From Sphingomonadales bacterium (GTDB taxonomy: Bacteria > Bacteroidota > Bacteroidia > UBA7662), in NCBI GenBank assembly GCA_016872225.1, contig VHAW01000064.1, positions 1 through 9,516 on the forward strand: a DNA stretch of 9,516 bases. Direction: 5' to 3'. A program made the position numbers and the translations under genes. Below, piece by piece: positions 1 through 6,675 of the stretch (positions are counted from its first letter, which is position 1; every line of letters starts with the position of its first letter). Under the pieces are notes generated by a model that had not been told where the DNA came from, did no database searches, and saw only the letters and a list, made by a program, of their open reading frames with translations.

Positions 1-1160
1 GCGACGGCCTGTTGAAAGGCTACCGAATTACCATGAACTTGTTGGTAATAACCGTTATCCAAATTGACTTTGGTTTCGCGGTGACAATTAATGCACCAAC
101 CCATAGTCAATTGACTGTGTTGATAGACTTCGGCCATTTTCTCGATAGGACCATGGCATTTCTGGCATTGAATCCCCGCCACTTTGTAGTGTTGGTAGTG
201 ATTAAAATACCCGAAGTCAGGGAGATTATGAATCCGAACCCATTCAATGGGGGTGTTGGTTTCATAAGCCGTCAAAATCTTTTTGATTTCTGGGGATTCC
301 TTCTTGATTTGGTTGTGGCAGTTCATACAAACATTCACCGAGGGAATTGTGGCAGATTTACCTCGCTCTGCACCGGTATGACAATAGGTGCAGGCGATTT
401 CATGAGCACCTGCATGGAGTTCATGAGAAAAAGCAATAGGCTGCGTAGGCTGATACCCCTGCTGGATTCCAATATGGGAAGCCATGTCCATCCCCCAACC
501 AATCCCCGATACCAGGATGAGCGTAAGACCACCACCCACCAAATGCAAGGGCTTGGGGCGTAGGGTCCAGCCAAATTGACGGAGTTTTCCCTCGGATATA
601 CGACCTGTCGCAAGACGCTCCTCGTAAAGGAGTCGGTATTGACGCTGCAATAGGCTCAGCAACAAAACGATAATACCGGCTGCAAACAGGACAACCCACA
701 TGGTAAGGCTTGTGAATTCGCCTGATGATCCGCCCCTGTCGGCCGAGCCCCCCCCTGCTCCATCGGTAGGAGCCGCCGCAACCACAGGGGCTTTGGCACC
801 TTCCTCTTTGATGTAGGCCAACACAGCCTTAATTTCCTCATCGGACCAATCAAAAGCCGTCATTGCCGATTTATTCCATTCCTCGTAAAGTTTCACGGCA
901 TAGGGATCCCCGGAGGCAATAACCGCCTGGGAATTACGAATCCATTTGAGAAGCCATACCTCATTCCTTCGCTGTTCAACTCCCTTGAGGGCCGGACCCA
1001 CCAAATTCTCGTGAATTTTGTGGCATGACGCACAGTTGTTGGCGAAGAGCTCAGCCCCATTAGGTTGAGCCACAACGTATTGTGGTATTAAGAAAATTTG
1101 AAGAAAGAAGATGCCCAAGGCGCCGCGGCCCAATACAATAAGAAAGCGGCTCACTTTCAT
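1..1160 (-). CDS. actA: Alternative complex III multihaem cytochrome c subunit ActA (partial, 3' end off left edge)
   Basis: Reading leftward from the ATG at 1160 gives 386 uninterrupted codons that run off the window. A hydrophobic N-terminus with a likely cleavage near residues 30-32 looks like a signal peptide. A monohaem class I cytochrome c domain follows, with CASCH at 43-47 and a probable axial Met100. Next come an Ala/Gly/Ser-rich linker, a transmembrane segment (about 152-171) and a second hydrophobic stretch (about 207-224). Four more haem motifs follow: CTYCH 257-261, CMNCH 278-282, CQKCH 332-336 and CINCH 356-360. This order matches Bacteroidota ActA, the multihaem subunit of the quinol-oxidising complex that replaces cytochrome bc1. 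That is family knowledge; no other act gene is visible here. Another haem motif would be expected beyond the edge. The frame makes sense on both sides of a G8 run, so no frameshift is seen there. Confidence 0.88.
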   Translation of the reverse strand, partial: MKVSRFLIVLGRGALGIFFLQIFLIPQYVVAQPNGAELFANNCASCHKIHENLVGPALKGVEQRRNEVWLLKWIRNSQAVIASGDPYAVKLYEEWNKSAMTAFDWSDEEIKAVLAYIKEEGAKAPVVAAAPTDGAGGGSADRGGSSGEFTSLTMWVVLFAAGIIVLLLSLLQRQYRLLYEERLATGRISEGKLRQFGWTLRPKPLHLVGGGLTLILVSGIGWGMDMASHIGIQQGYQPTQPIAFSHELHAGAHEIACTYCHTGAERGKSATIPSVNVCMNCHNQIKKESPEIKKILTAYETNTPIEWVRIHNLPDFGYFNHYQHYKVAGIQCQKCHGPIEKMAEVYQHSQLTMGWCINCHRETKVNLDNGYYQQVHGNSVAFQQAV

Positions 1161-1210
1161 GAAGGAAATTTTAAGTCAAGAGAATAAAGCAAAAACGATT
1201 TTTTACCGCG

Positions 1211-1218
1211 CAAAAATA
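1211..1218 (-). promoter_or_regulatory. Possible -7 box for actA
   Basis: On the minus strand this reads TATTTTTG, a match to the Bacteroidota -7 consensus TAnnTTTG, about 50 bases upstream of the actA ATG. No TTG or TTTG at the usual 17-23 base distance was found, so the call rests on one box. The 119-bp gap between the ABC transporter stop and actA is A/T-rich. It suggests that actA has its own promoter, but no convincing terminator hairpin for the upstream operon was seen in it. Confidence 0.35.
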
Positions 1219-1279
1219 AGAGCCAAGGCCCAAAATAAAGGGTTTTAGGCACAAAAAATGAAGGTCTATTATCCCCATG

Positions 1280-3133
1280 TTATTCCTCATTGGGCTGAGT
1301 CCTTAGGCCTTCCCCCCATTGGCCTCTCTGTTGCTCCTCCAACCATTGTCGGTATCGCCCGCCGTCCAAGGACAATAACTCAGAAGGCGTTCCGAATTCT
1401 TGAACCATCCCCTTATCCAGAAAGAGTATTTTGTCCGCATCACGGACTGTGCTTAAACGATGCGCAACAACCACGGTCGTCCTCCCCTTCATTAATTGGT
1501 CCAAACCCAGTTGAACGGCCTTTTCAGAATCGGTATCCAAAGCCGAAGTGGCTTCATCCAACATCAAAAGCGAAGGATTACGCAATATGGCCCGTGCAAT
1601 AGCCACTCTTTGCCTTTGCCCTCCGCTCAATTGTATACCCCGCTCTCCCACCACGGTGTTTAGACCCTGAGGAAAACTCTCAATAAAATCAAGAGCAAAG
1701 GCCTGAGCTGCCGCATCCTGGATTTGGGTAAGGGTGGCCTCGGGGGTTCCGTAGGCAATATTCTCCGCAATGCTTCCTCCAAAAAGCATCAAATCTTGAG
1801 GCACTACCGCGATGCCTCTCCTGTAATCGGCGAGCCTTAGAGTTCGCAAATCCATGCCCTGAATTTGGATACTCCCTTCATCAGGAACATAAAATCCGAG
1901 AAGCAAATTGACCAAGGTTGATTTTCCAGCACCACTGGGACCAATCACGGCAAGCCTTTCTCCTGCGTGAAGACTCATCGTAACATTGGACAATACCTTA
2001 ACCTCCGGTCTGGAAGGATAAGCAAACGACAAACCCTGCCATTGCAACGATACCCCGCCATGAGGCCAATCAAAGGACTCCTTCCCCTTCCAACAAATGG
2101 TCTCTGTGGGTTCTTTTAATAAATCATTCACGCGTTCTGTGGCCCCCAAGGCCTTCTGGACTTGCCCATAAAGCTCCGCAAAACTACCCATGGCACCCCC
2201 TACAAAGGTGGAATACAAAACAAAACCGCTCAATTCACCCACACTTATTCCTCCCTTTTGAACCAGGGATGCCCCATACCATAACACAAGTACAACGGAT
2301 CCAAACAAACCAAACACGATAAATGCCGCGAAGGCGCCCCTGTACCTAGCCGCTTTCACAACCTGAGCCACCGTGGCGGATAATCCTTTTCGGTAACGAT
2401 CGCCCTGGAACGTTTCACCAGTATAAACTTTAACCATCGCAACATTTTGCAAGGTTTCCTCCACAACCACTTGAGAGATGGCCAATTCATCTTGAGCCAG
2501 ACCAGCCAAACGTCGAATTTTTCGACCAAAAACTACCGCAATCAGGATGAGGATCGGCAAAATCGCAAGCAAGAACAGGGTCAACTTCCATGATATCCAA
2601 ACCAACATCAACAAACCACCCAACAAAACAAGAACCTGACGCAACCACTCCATCAACGTTGAAGAAACGGTATCCTGAATTTGAGATAAATCAGCACTCA
2701 AGCGGCTTTGCAATTCACCAACACGATGCCGCATGTAGAAAGTCATTGGTAGCTGTAACAAATGACGAAATGTAAACTCCCGAACATCCGCTAGAATTTT
2801 TTCGGCCATGGTGATGACCAGTCGAATTCGCACAAAAGAAAGCAGGGCCTGCACTGCCAAGATCCCCCCCAAGGCCAAAGCAAGTTGGAGCAGTGCCCTC
2901 GAGGAACCCTCACCACCCATGGCCTTGTCGATCATTTGACCCATGAACCAAGGAATGCTTAACGATAATAAAGTTCCCACCACCAACAACCCCGCTCCAG
3001 TCAGGATCTCCGTGCGGTATGGACCCAAGAAGGGCCACAACCAATGCGATTGGCGAATCTGCTCACGACGAATTCTTGACATTCGTACCGGTGCCTCGGT
3101 TTGATGATTGGAATTGAATCGGGGTCTAGCCAT
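1280..3133 (-). CDS. MsbA-like ABC half-transporter (fused permease and ATPase)
   Basis: This 617-residue protein has an N-terminal type I ABC exporter membrane domain (about 35-335, with hydrophobic segments near 43-63, 82-101, 165-200 and 270-290). A complete nucleotide-binding domain follows: A-loop Tyr372, Walker A GPSGAGKST 398-406, Q-loop Gln446, signature LSGGQ 502-506, Walker B with catalytic Glu527, D-loop SALD 530-533 and H-loop His558. All catalytic residues are present, so it should be an active ATPase that works as a homo- or heterodimer in the inner membrane. The substrate cannot be read from sequence; lipids, lipid-linked glycans, peptides or drugs are all possible for MsbA/LmrA-like proteins. 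The ATG at 3133 lies 10 bp after the preceding stop, so it is probably the last gene of the murQ operon. A link to envelope metabolism is inferred from that position only. Confidence 0.93.
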   Translation of the reverse strand: MARPRFNSNHQTEAPVRMSRIRREQIRQSHWLWPFLGPYRTEILTGAGLLVVGTLLSLSIPWFMGQMIDKAMGGEGSSRALLQLALALGGILAVQALLSFVRIRLVITMAEKILADVREFTFRHLLQLPMTFYMRHRVGELQSRLSADLSQIQDTVSSTLMEWLRQVLVLLGGLLMLVWISWKLTLFLLAILPILILIAVVFGRKIRRLAGLAQDELAISQVVVEETLQNVAMVKVYTGETFQGDRYRKGLSATVAQVVKAARYRGAFAAFIVFGLFGSVVLVLWYGASLVQKGGISVGELSGFVLYSTFVGGAMGSFAELYGQVQKALGATERVNDLLKEPTETICWKGKESFDWPHGGVSLQWQGLSFAYPSRPEVKVLSNVTMSLHAGERLAVIGPSGAGKSTLVNLLLGFYVPDEGSIQIQGMDLRTLRLADYRRGIAVVPQDLMLFGGSIAENIAYGTPEATLTQIQDAAAQAFALDFIESFPQGLNTVVGERGIQLSGGQRQRVAIARAILRNPSLLMLDEATSALDTDSEKAVQLGLDQLMKGRTTVVVAHRLSTVRDADKILFLDKGMVQEFGTPSELLSLDGGRYRQWLEEQQRGQWGEGLRTQPNEE

Positions 3134-3143
3134 GCCCGAACGT

Positions 3144-3734
3144 TTAGCGTAATTGAGGGATTTCTCCGGGAATGTATAGGCCTGGATTTAGCCTAGCCGA
3201 TACCGCCCAATACAATTGCAAAGGATGGCGGGTGCGCCACATGTCATCAGTCCAATCCTCCCCAAAGTGCATATACCTCGAAAGCCCCAATCTCTCCCAT
3301 TCCTCGGTAATATGGGATCTGAAACCCATACCAATGACCCATCCTTCCGGACTGTCCTCACTCCACTCCTCATAATAGGCATCTTCATCCCCGTAGTAAT
3401 TTAACACATTATTTCCTAAGAGGATAAACTTCTGTATACCACGCTTCAACACCGGATCAATCAACTCCCTTTTCAACCACATAATGTCATTGCCAATCGC
3501 ATCATTCCATTCGCCAATCATTTCAATGACCGCAAAACCTAAATGATCGTCTATGTACAAAATCTTGACATAAAGGGTTTCCGAACCCATGCTATCCCAA
3601 TTGGGGTGAATCACATGATCATAGAGCAAATGATAACCCATTTCCGTCAGTCCCTGGCCATACAAAGGCGATAAACGATCCTGGTCCTGGTCATAGAGGT
3701 AACGCCATCCGCCAAAGGGCTCCAAATCATGCAT
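3144..3734 (-). CDS. Conserved-looking hypothetical protein, Trp/Tyr-rich, in murQ operon
   Basis: I do not recognise a named family for this 196-residue protein. It is acidic and rich in aromatics (10 Trp and 14 Tyr), with no signal peptide, lipobox or membrane segment, so it is probably cytoplasmic. The middle looks like an alpha/beta unit: strand 54-60, strand 66-73, an amphipathic helix about 84-99 and strand 101-107. An acidic, Tyr-rich loop (115-129, with DED, YY and EEW) and a Trp-rich C-terminal third follow. The ATG at 3734 is 8 bp after the murQ stop, and its own stop is 10 bp before the ABC gene, which argues that it is real and translated with them. A role in cell-wall recycling or partnership with the transporter is only an inference from position. 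Confidence 0.82.
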   Translation of the reverse strand: MHDLEPFGGWRYLYDQDQDRLSPLYGQGLTEMGYHLLYDHVIHPNWDSMGSETLYVKILYIDDHLGFAVIEMIGEWNDAIGNDIMWLKRELIDPVLKRGIQKFILLGNNVLNYYGDEDAYYEEWSEDSPEGWVIGMGFRSHITEEWERLGLSRYMHFGEDWTDDMWRTRHPLQLYWAVSARLNPGLYIPGEIPQLR

Positions 3735-3742
3735 GATACCAA

Positions 3743-4585
3743 CTACAATTTTTTATCCTTGGGGTAGCCGTCTCTGACTAAAGCTTCTGAAGCAAGGTAT
3801 ACCTTCCCATAATCTTTTAGATAGCCTTCTGCGACATCTCTGGAAATGCTATGTCCTTTCATAAGCATTCGTAGAGCACGCTCATGCAATTTGGCGTTGG
3901 TTGGTCTCAAATGCGTCATTTTGTTATCCTCAACCAAGCCCAAACCAATCATGACGGAAGTCGTCAGCATATTGAGGACCAACTTCTGGGCAGTTCCGCT
4001 TTTGAGCCGTGTGGATCCCGTAAGAAATTCAGGACCTACCATCACCAACACAGGATAATCACTCACCTCCAATATTGGAGAATTGGGATTGCAGGTGACG
4101 CATCCCGTGGGTATTCCACGCTCACGGCACGCTCGTAATCCTCCAAGGACATAGGGCGTTCGACCTGACGCTGCCAAGCCGACCACCATATCCGATGGCG
4201 ATAATTGATACGGCTCCAAAGTCCTCCAAGCAACCTCTTCATCATCCTCAGCATTTTCTACGGCCTTGCGAATAGCACCATCACCGCCAGCAATCAAAGC
4301 AATTACCTTTCTATGCTCCACCCCAAAGGTCGGCGGACACTCAGAAGCATCCACGATGCCCAACCTACCGCTGGTCCCAGCGCCCAAATAAAACAACCGA
4401 CCACCGTCTTTCATGCCACGAAGCACCCTGGAGGATAAGGCCAAAATTTCCGGGATGGCCTTCTCCACCGCAAAGGGAACCGTCTGGTCTTCCTGGTTCA
4501 TGCGACGCAAAATTTCTTCCAATCCCATTTGGTCCAAATGGCGATGCAAAGAATCCGATTCAGTTACAGAAACAATGCCAGACAC
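3743..4585 (-). CDS. murQ: N-acetylmuramic acid 6-phosphate etherase (MurQ)
   Basis: MurQ cleaves the D-lactyl ether of MurNAc-6-phosphate to give GlcNAc-6-phosphate, a cytoplasmic step in peptidoglycan recycling. The SIS-fold signature is clear (YLGAGTSGRLGIVDASECPPT). The two catalytic acids of the family can be placed: Glu in DASEC and Glu in ENAED, 31 residues apart as in E. coli MurQ (Glu83/Glu114). The phosphosugar-binding GLAASGRTPYV and the GSTRLKSGTAQK motif are present. The open frame extends to a TTG at 4606, but that TTG lies inside a promoter -7 box. The GTG at 4585 gives 280 residues and puts the conserved Thr-Glu at residue 8, the same as in E. coli, so GTG is preferred. The C-terminus is slightly shorter than in E. 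coli. Neither anmK nor a murP transporter is nearby. First gene of the three-gene operon. Confidence 0.95.
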   Translation of the reverse strand: MSGIVSVTESDSLHRHLDQMGLEEILRRMNQEDQTVPFAVEKAIPEILALSSRVLRGMKDGGRLFYLGAGTSGRLGIVDASECPPTFGVEHRKVIALIAGGDGAIRKAVENAEDDEEVAWRTLEPYQLSPSDMVVGLAASGRTPYVLGGLRACRERGIPTGCVTCNPNSPILEVSDYPVLVMVGPEFLTGSTRLKSGTAQKLVLNMLTTSVMIGLGLVEDNKMTHLRPTNAKLHERALRMLMKGHSISRDVAEGYLKDYGKVYLASEALVRDGYPKDKKL

Positions 4586-4603
4586 AGCCTCATTTTCTCT
4601 GCA

Positions 4604-4632
4604 CAAAATTACGCAATCAAGGTCCTCCCAAA
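4604..4632 (-). promoter_or_regulatory. Bacteroidota-type promoter for murQ operon
   Basis: On the minus strand there is a -33 box TTTG (4629-4632), a 17-base spacer and a -7 box TAATTTTG (4604-4611), fitting TTTG-N17-23-TAnnTTTG. Transcription would begin roughly 5-8 bases downstream. This leaves a short leader before the GTG at 4585 and excludes the TTG at 4606-4604 as a start from this transcript. A GGGAGG stretch lies within the spacer and is not a ribosome-binding site for this start. Confidence 0.62.
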
Positions 4633-4711
4633 CGACTTAATTCTCAACCTGGACCAAGGCTGGAATAATTCGAATTCCGACCTCCACTGCGGTAGGTCTC
4701 AAATTCAACAA

Positions 4712-4719
4712 TACCTTTG
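4712..4719 (+). promoter_or_regulatory. Possible -7 box for the S41 protease gene
   Basis: TACCTTTG matches TAnnTTTG and lies 50 bases before the protease ATG. No TTG is found at the expected -33 distance. The rest of the 160-bp divergent gap shows only the murQ promoter on the other strand. The same octamer stands directly before tRNA-fMet at 9035-9042. Confidence 0.35.
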
Positions 4720-4768
4720 AGGGCGCTTATCATTCCATCAAGTCCAATACCACTCCGACGTTCCAAAG

Positions 4769-6274
4769 ATGCCCAATTCCAGCCGCTTGACTCGTATCAT
4801 CTTGGGGTATGGCATAACTGCCGCCTTCGGCATATGGTTGGGAATTGCCCTGCAAACACAACGCAATGGGGTCACATTTTCGCATTCCAAAATGGACTGG
4901 ATACGGCACATGGTGCATACCCACTATGTAGATTCGTTGGCCACAGATTCGTTGGCCAATGCCTCCATTCAACCTTTTTTGTCAAGCCTGGACCCCTTTT
5001 CTTCTTACCTTCCTCCTGTAGAGAAGCAGGCTGCCGATGAGATACTTGAAGGAAATTTCGAAGGTATTGGGGTAGAATATAACCTCATCGAGGATAGCAT
5101 TCGGGTGGTATCGGCCCTGCCCGGTGGCCCCAGTGAATTGCAAGGGATCCTGCCAGGGGATAGGATTGTAAGGGTTGATGGTATGGATGTCCCTGTCCAA
5201 GGCCTTGACAACGAATGGGTCCTTCGAAAACTTAGAGGTAAACGCGGCACCAAGGTCCAATTGGGCATATACCGGCCATCCCTCCAAAAAACACTGCAAA
5301 TCACCGTGATACGGGACAAGATTTCCATACGCTCTGTTGAATTGGCTTGGTGGCCTGCCCCGGGTGTCGCCCATATTCGCATTAACAAATTTGGAGAAAA
5401 AACACACGCTGAGTTTGCTTCGGAATTCAAGAAACTTCGAAAACAAGCACCTATTCAAATGCTCATTTTGGATTTGCGAGGAAACCCTGGCGGTTATTTG
5501 GAGTCCGCTGTGGCTTTGGCCGATGAATTCTTAAAGGATAATCTCTTAATCACCTACACCCAAGGATTCAGGCAAAAGCGTCAAAACTATATCACCAACC
5601 AAGAAGGCCTTTTTGAAGAGGGTGATCTGGTGGTCCTTATCGATGAGGGTTCTGCATCAGCCAGTGAAATCCTAACGGGAGCCTTGATGGACCATGGACG
5701 AGCAACGGTAGTTGGTGAACGTTCCTTTGGTAAGGCCTTGGTACAACAACAATTTGACTACCCGGATGGGTCTGCCGTTCGTTTGACCGTAGCCCGCTAT
5801 TACACTCCGAATGGTCGTTGCATCCAAAGACCCTATGGAACAAGTCCCAACACGTCACCTTCCTCTTCAAAGGAGGACGGCTTTGGTGGGATTGCACCGC
5901 ATGTTGTTGCCAAGCCAGCGTACCACCAATGGTCCGAAACCATGAAATCTCTAATCGGCTCAGGAATTCTCTACGAAATGGCCATGAATTTTGCCGAATC
6001 TGAATCAGCTCAACGCTTGAAACAAAGTGGACAGTCTGCCTTCATGTCCACCAATCTTTGGCAAGCCTCCGAAGAGATTCAATTTGCCCAAAAACTAAAT
6101 AACCTTGGATTAACCAAAACGACTTTTAAACAGATCGAAAAATCCCAAATCCAAGCAACCTACCAAGCCCTGGTTGCCAGGCTTCTCTTCGGTAATGCGC
6201 TTTACCAGCAACTGACGGCCTCCACCGATCCGGTCTTGTGGCAAGCCGTTCGATTATCCAGAATTAAGGCATAA
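4769..6274 (+). CDS. ctpA: S41 family C-terminal processing protease (CtpA/Prc type)
   Basis: This 501-residue periplasmic serine protease is anchored by an N-terminal membrane segment (about 9-29). A short helical region with LDPFSSYLPP (74-83) is followed by a PDZ domain (about 95-180, with EGIGVEY and GILPGDRIVRVDG) that gates substrate access in this family. The S41 catalytic core then has LDLRGNPGG (235-242) and GSASASEI with nucleophile Ser297, base Lys322 in SFGKALVQ, and Gln326. The spacings of 25 and 4 match the Ser-Lys-Gln triad of B. subtilis CtpB. The last 150 residues are less conserved and probably helical, as in other long members. The ATG at 4769 is the first start after an in-frame stop at 4718. 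Substrates are unknown; related enzymes trim C-termini of envelope proteins. Monocistronic and divergent from murQ. Confidence 0.93.
   Translation: MPNSSRLTRIILGYGITAAFGIWLGIALQTQRNGVTFSHSKMDWIRHMVHTHYVDSLATDSLANASIQPFLSSLDPFSSYLPPVEKQAADEILEGNFEGIGVEYNLIEDSIRVVSALPGGPSELQGILPGDRIVRVDGMDVPVQGLDNEWVLRKLRGKRGTKVQLGIYRPSLQKTLQITVIRDKISIRSVELAWWPAPGVAHIRINKFGEKTHAEFASEFKKLRKQAPIQMLILDLRGNPGGYLESAVALADEFLKDNLLITYTQGFRQKRQNYITNQEGLFEEGDLVVLIDEGSASASEILTGALMDHGRATVVGERSFGKALVQQQFDYPDGSAVRLTVARYYTPNGRCIQRPYGTSPNTSPSSSKEDGFGGIAPHVVAKPAYHQWSETMKSLIGSGILYEMAMNFAESESAQRLKQSGQSAFMSTNLWQASEEIQFAQKLNNLGLTKTTFKQIEKSQIQATYQALVARLLFGNALYQQLTASTDPVLWQAVRLSRIKA
4930..4958 (+). repeat. In-frame 15-bp tandem duplication in ctpA
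   Basis: AGATTCGTTGGCCA occurs at 4930-4943 and again at 4945-4958 (period 15, 14 identical bases plus one differing joint base). It encodes DSLAT-DSLAN at residues 55-64, in the linker between the membrane anchor and the core. The near identity suggests a fairly recent slippage duplication that keeps the frame. Confidence 0.8.
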
Positions 6275-6302
6275 AAAAAGCCACCTCAAGAAGAGGTGGC
6301 TT
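6271..6302 (-). terminator. Strong intrinsic terminator for the lipoprotein gene, shared with ctpA end
   Basis: GCCACCTC (6280-6287) pairs perfectly with GAGGTGGC (6293-6300) around a 5-base loop, and two A:T pairs extend the stem. On the minus strand the hairpin is followed by seven T, a standard intrinsic terminator for the small lipoprotein gene. For the convergent ctpA the same hairpin begins directly at its stop codon (TAA 6272-6274) but has only a short, broken T stretch after it. It is probably bidirectional, stronger on minus. Confidence 0.85.
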
Positions 6303-6321
6303 CAATTCGAATACTGATAAA

Positions 6322-6495
6322 TTACTGAGCAGCAGCGGTGGTATCAGCAGCCGCAGAGTCAGTAGAAGGAGCAGCATCCTCAACTGGCATTTCTTCTGTG
6401 GTAGCCTCTTCAGCAGGAGTCTCCTCAGTAGCGTTGTTACAAGCAACTACAAAAAGGGTAGCGCTCATCATCAACATGGCAAGAAATTTATTCAT
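6322..6495 (-). CDS. Small acidic lipoprotein, function unknown
   Basis: This is a 57-residue protein from the ATG at 6495. The frame stays open further upstream to 6615, but that part crosses the promoter and homopolymer tracts, and only this ATG places the signal peptide at the N-terminus. Residues 1-18 are a hydrophobic signal peptide ending in a lipobox (VVA|C19). The 39-residue mature part is low-complexity (Ala, Thr, Glu, Asp, Pro, Ser), has 7 Glu and 3 Asp, and has no Lys, Arg or aromatic residue. An extended, acidic peptide tethered to a membrane is the direct reading. Acidic residues soon after the lipid-linked Cys resemble Bacteroidota lipoprotein surface-export signals, but the exact published patterns are not met. 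It has its own promoter and a strong terminator, so it is a stand-alone transcript. Confidence 0.78.
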   Translation of the reverse strand: MNKFLAMLMMSATLFVVACNNATEETPAEEATTEEMPVEDAAPSTDSAAADTTAAAQ

Positions 6496-6519
6496 GGTAT
6501 TGGGGTTTAGATTGTGGCA

Positions 6520-6551
6520 CAAAAGTAAGATACTCTTTATTTCCAACCAAA
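6520..6551 (-). promoter_or_regulatory. Bacteroidota-type promoter of the small lipoprotein gene
   Basis: On the minus strand a -33 TTTG (6548-6551), a 20-base spacer and a -7 TACTTTTG (6520-6527) fit TTTG-N17-23-TAnnTTTG. The start of transcription would fall about 15-20 bases before the ATG at 6495. The A/T homopolymer block lies directly upstream of the -33 box. Confidence 0.65.
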
Positions 6552-6562
6552 CTTTTTGTCTA

Positions 6563-6600
6563 TTTTTTTTGATTTTTTTTTCAAAAAAAAACTTTTTTTT
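6563..6600. repeat. Alternating A/T homopolymer block (T8-GA-T9-C-A9-C-T8)
   Basis: Thirty-eight bases consist of four homopolymers of 8-9 bases separated by one or two bases. T9-C-A9 is a perfect inverted repeat, and A9-C-T8 is nearly one. Seen from the lipoprotein promoter, the block spans roughly -50 to -87, the place of an UP element or of bent A-tract DNA. It is also downstream of der, so it could help to end that transcript. Both roles are inferred. Confidence 0.75.
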
Positions 6601-6649
6601 CGATCTCACGAGCAAAAATTGCCCAAATTAGTCCTTAAATGATAAAATA

Positions 6650-6667
6650 TGTATAATAAAGTATACA
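6650..6667 (-). other. Weak A/T-only hairpin after der
   Basis: TGTATA (6650-6655) and TATACA (6662-6667) pair around a 6-base loop, 9 bp beyond the der stop. The stem is short and almost all A:T and is followed on the minus strand by ATATTTT, so it could be at most a weak terminator. Nothing else was seen between here and the homopolymer block. Confidence 0.3.
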
Positions 6668-6675
6668 AATAATAA

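Noticed and set aside
12..563. 183-codon open frame on plus over the left end
   Set aside because: It is antisense to the actA frame, which carries haem motifs and continues to 1160. The plus frame shows no domain.
335..1075. Several 60-92 codon minus-strand frames inside actA
   Set aside because: They are out-of-frame readings of the same actA sequence. The true frame has no stop and carries all CxxCH motifs.
1219..1260. Possible terminator between the ABC gene and actA
   Set aside because: Only short CCC/GGG and GCC/GGC pairings broken by internal mismatches could be drawn, so it is not convincing.
1280..1602. Plus-strand frame opposite the ABC ATPase domain
   Set aside because: It is a shadow of the conserved nucleotide-binding domain on minus and has no features of its own.
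4982..5458. Two long minus-strand frames opposite ctpA
   Set aside because: Both are antisense to the PDZ and core region of a clear S41 protease and lack start context or motifs.
6496..6615. Upstream extension of the lipoprotein frame by 40 residues
   Set aside because: It reads through the homopolymer block and the promoter, is Lys/Phe repeats, and would bury the signal peptide and lipobox in the middle of the protein.
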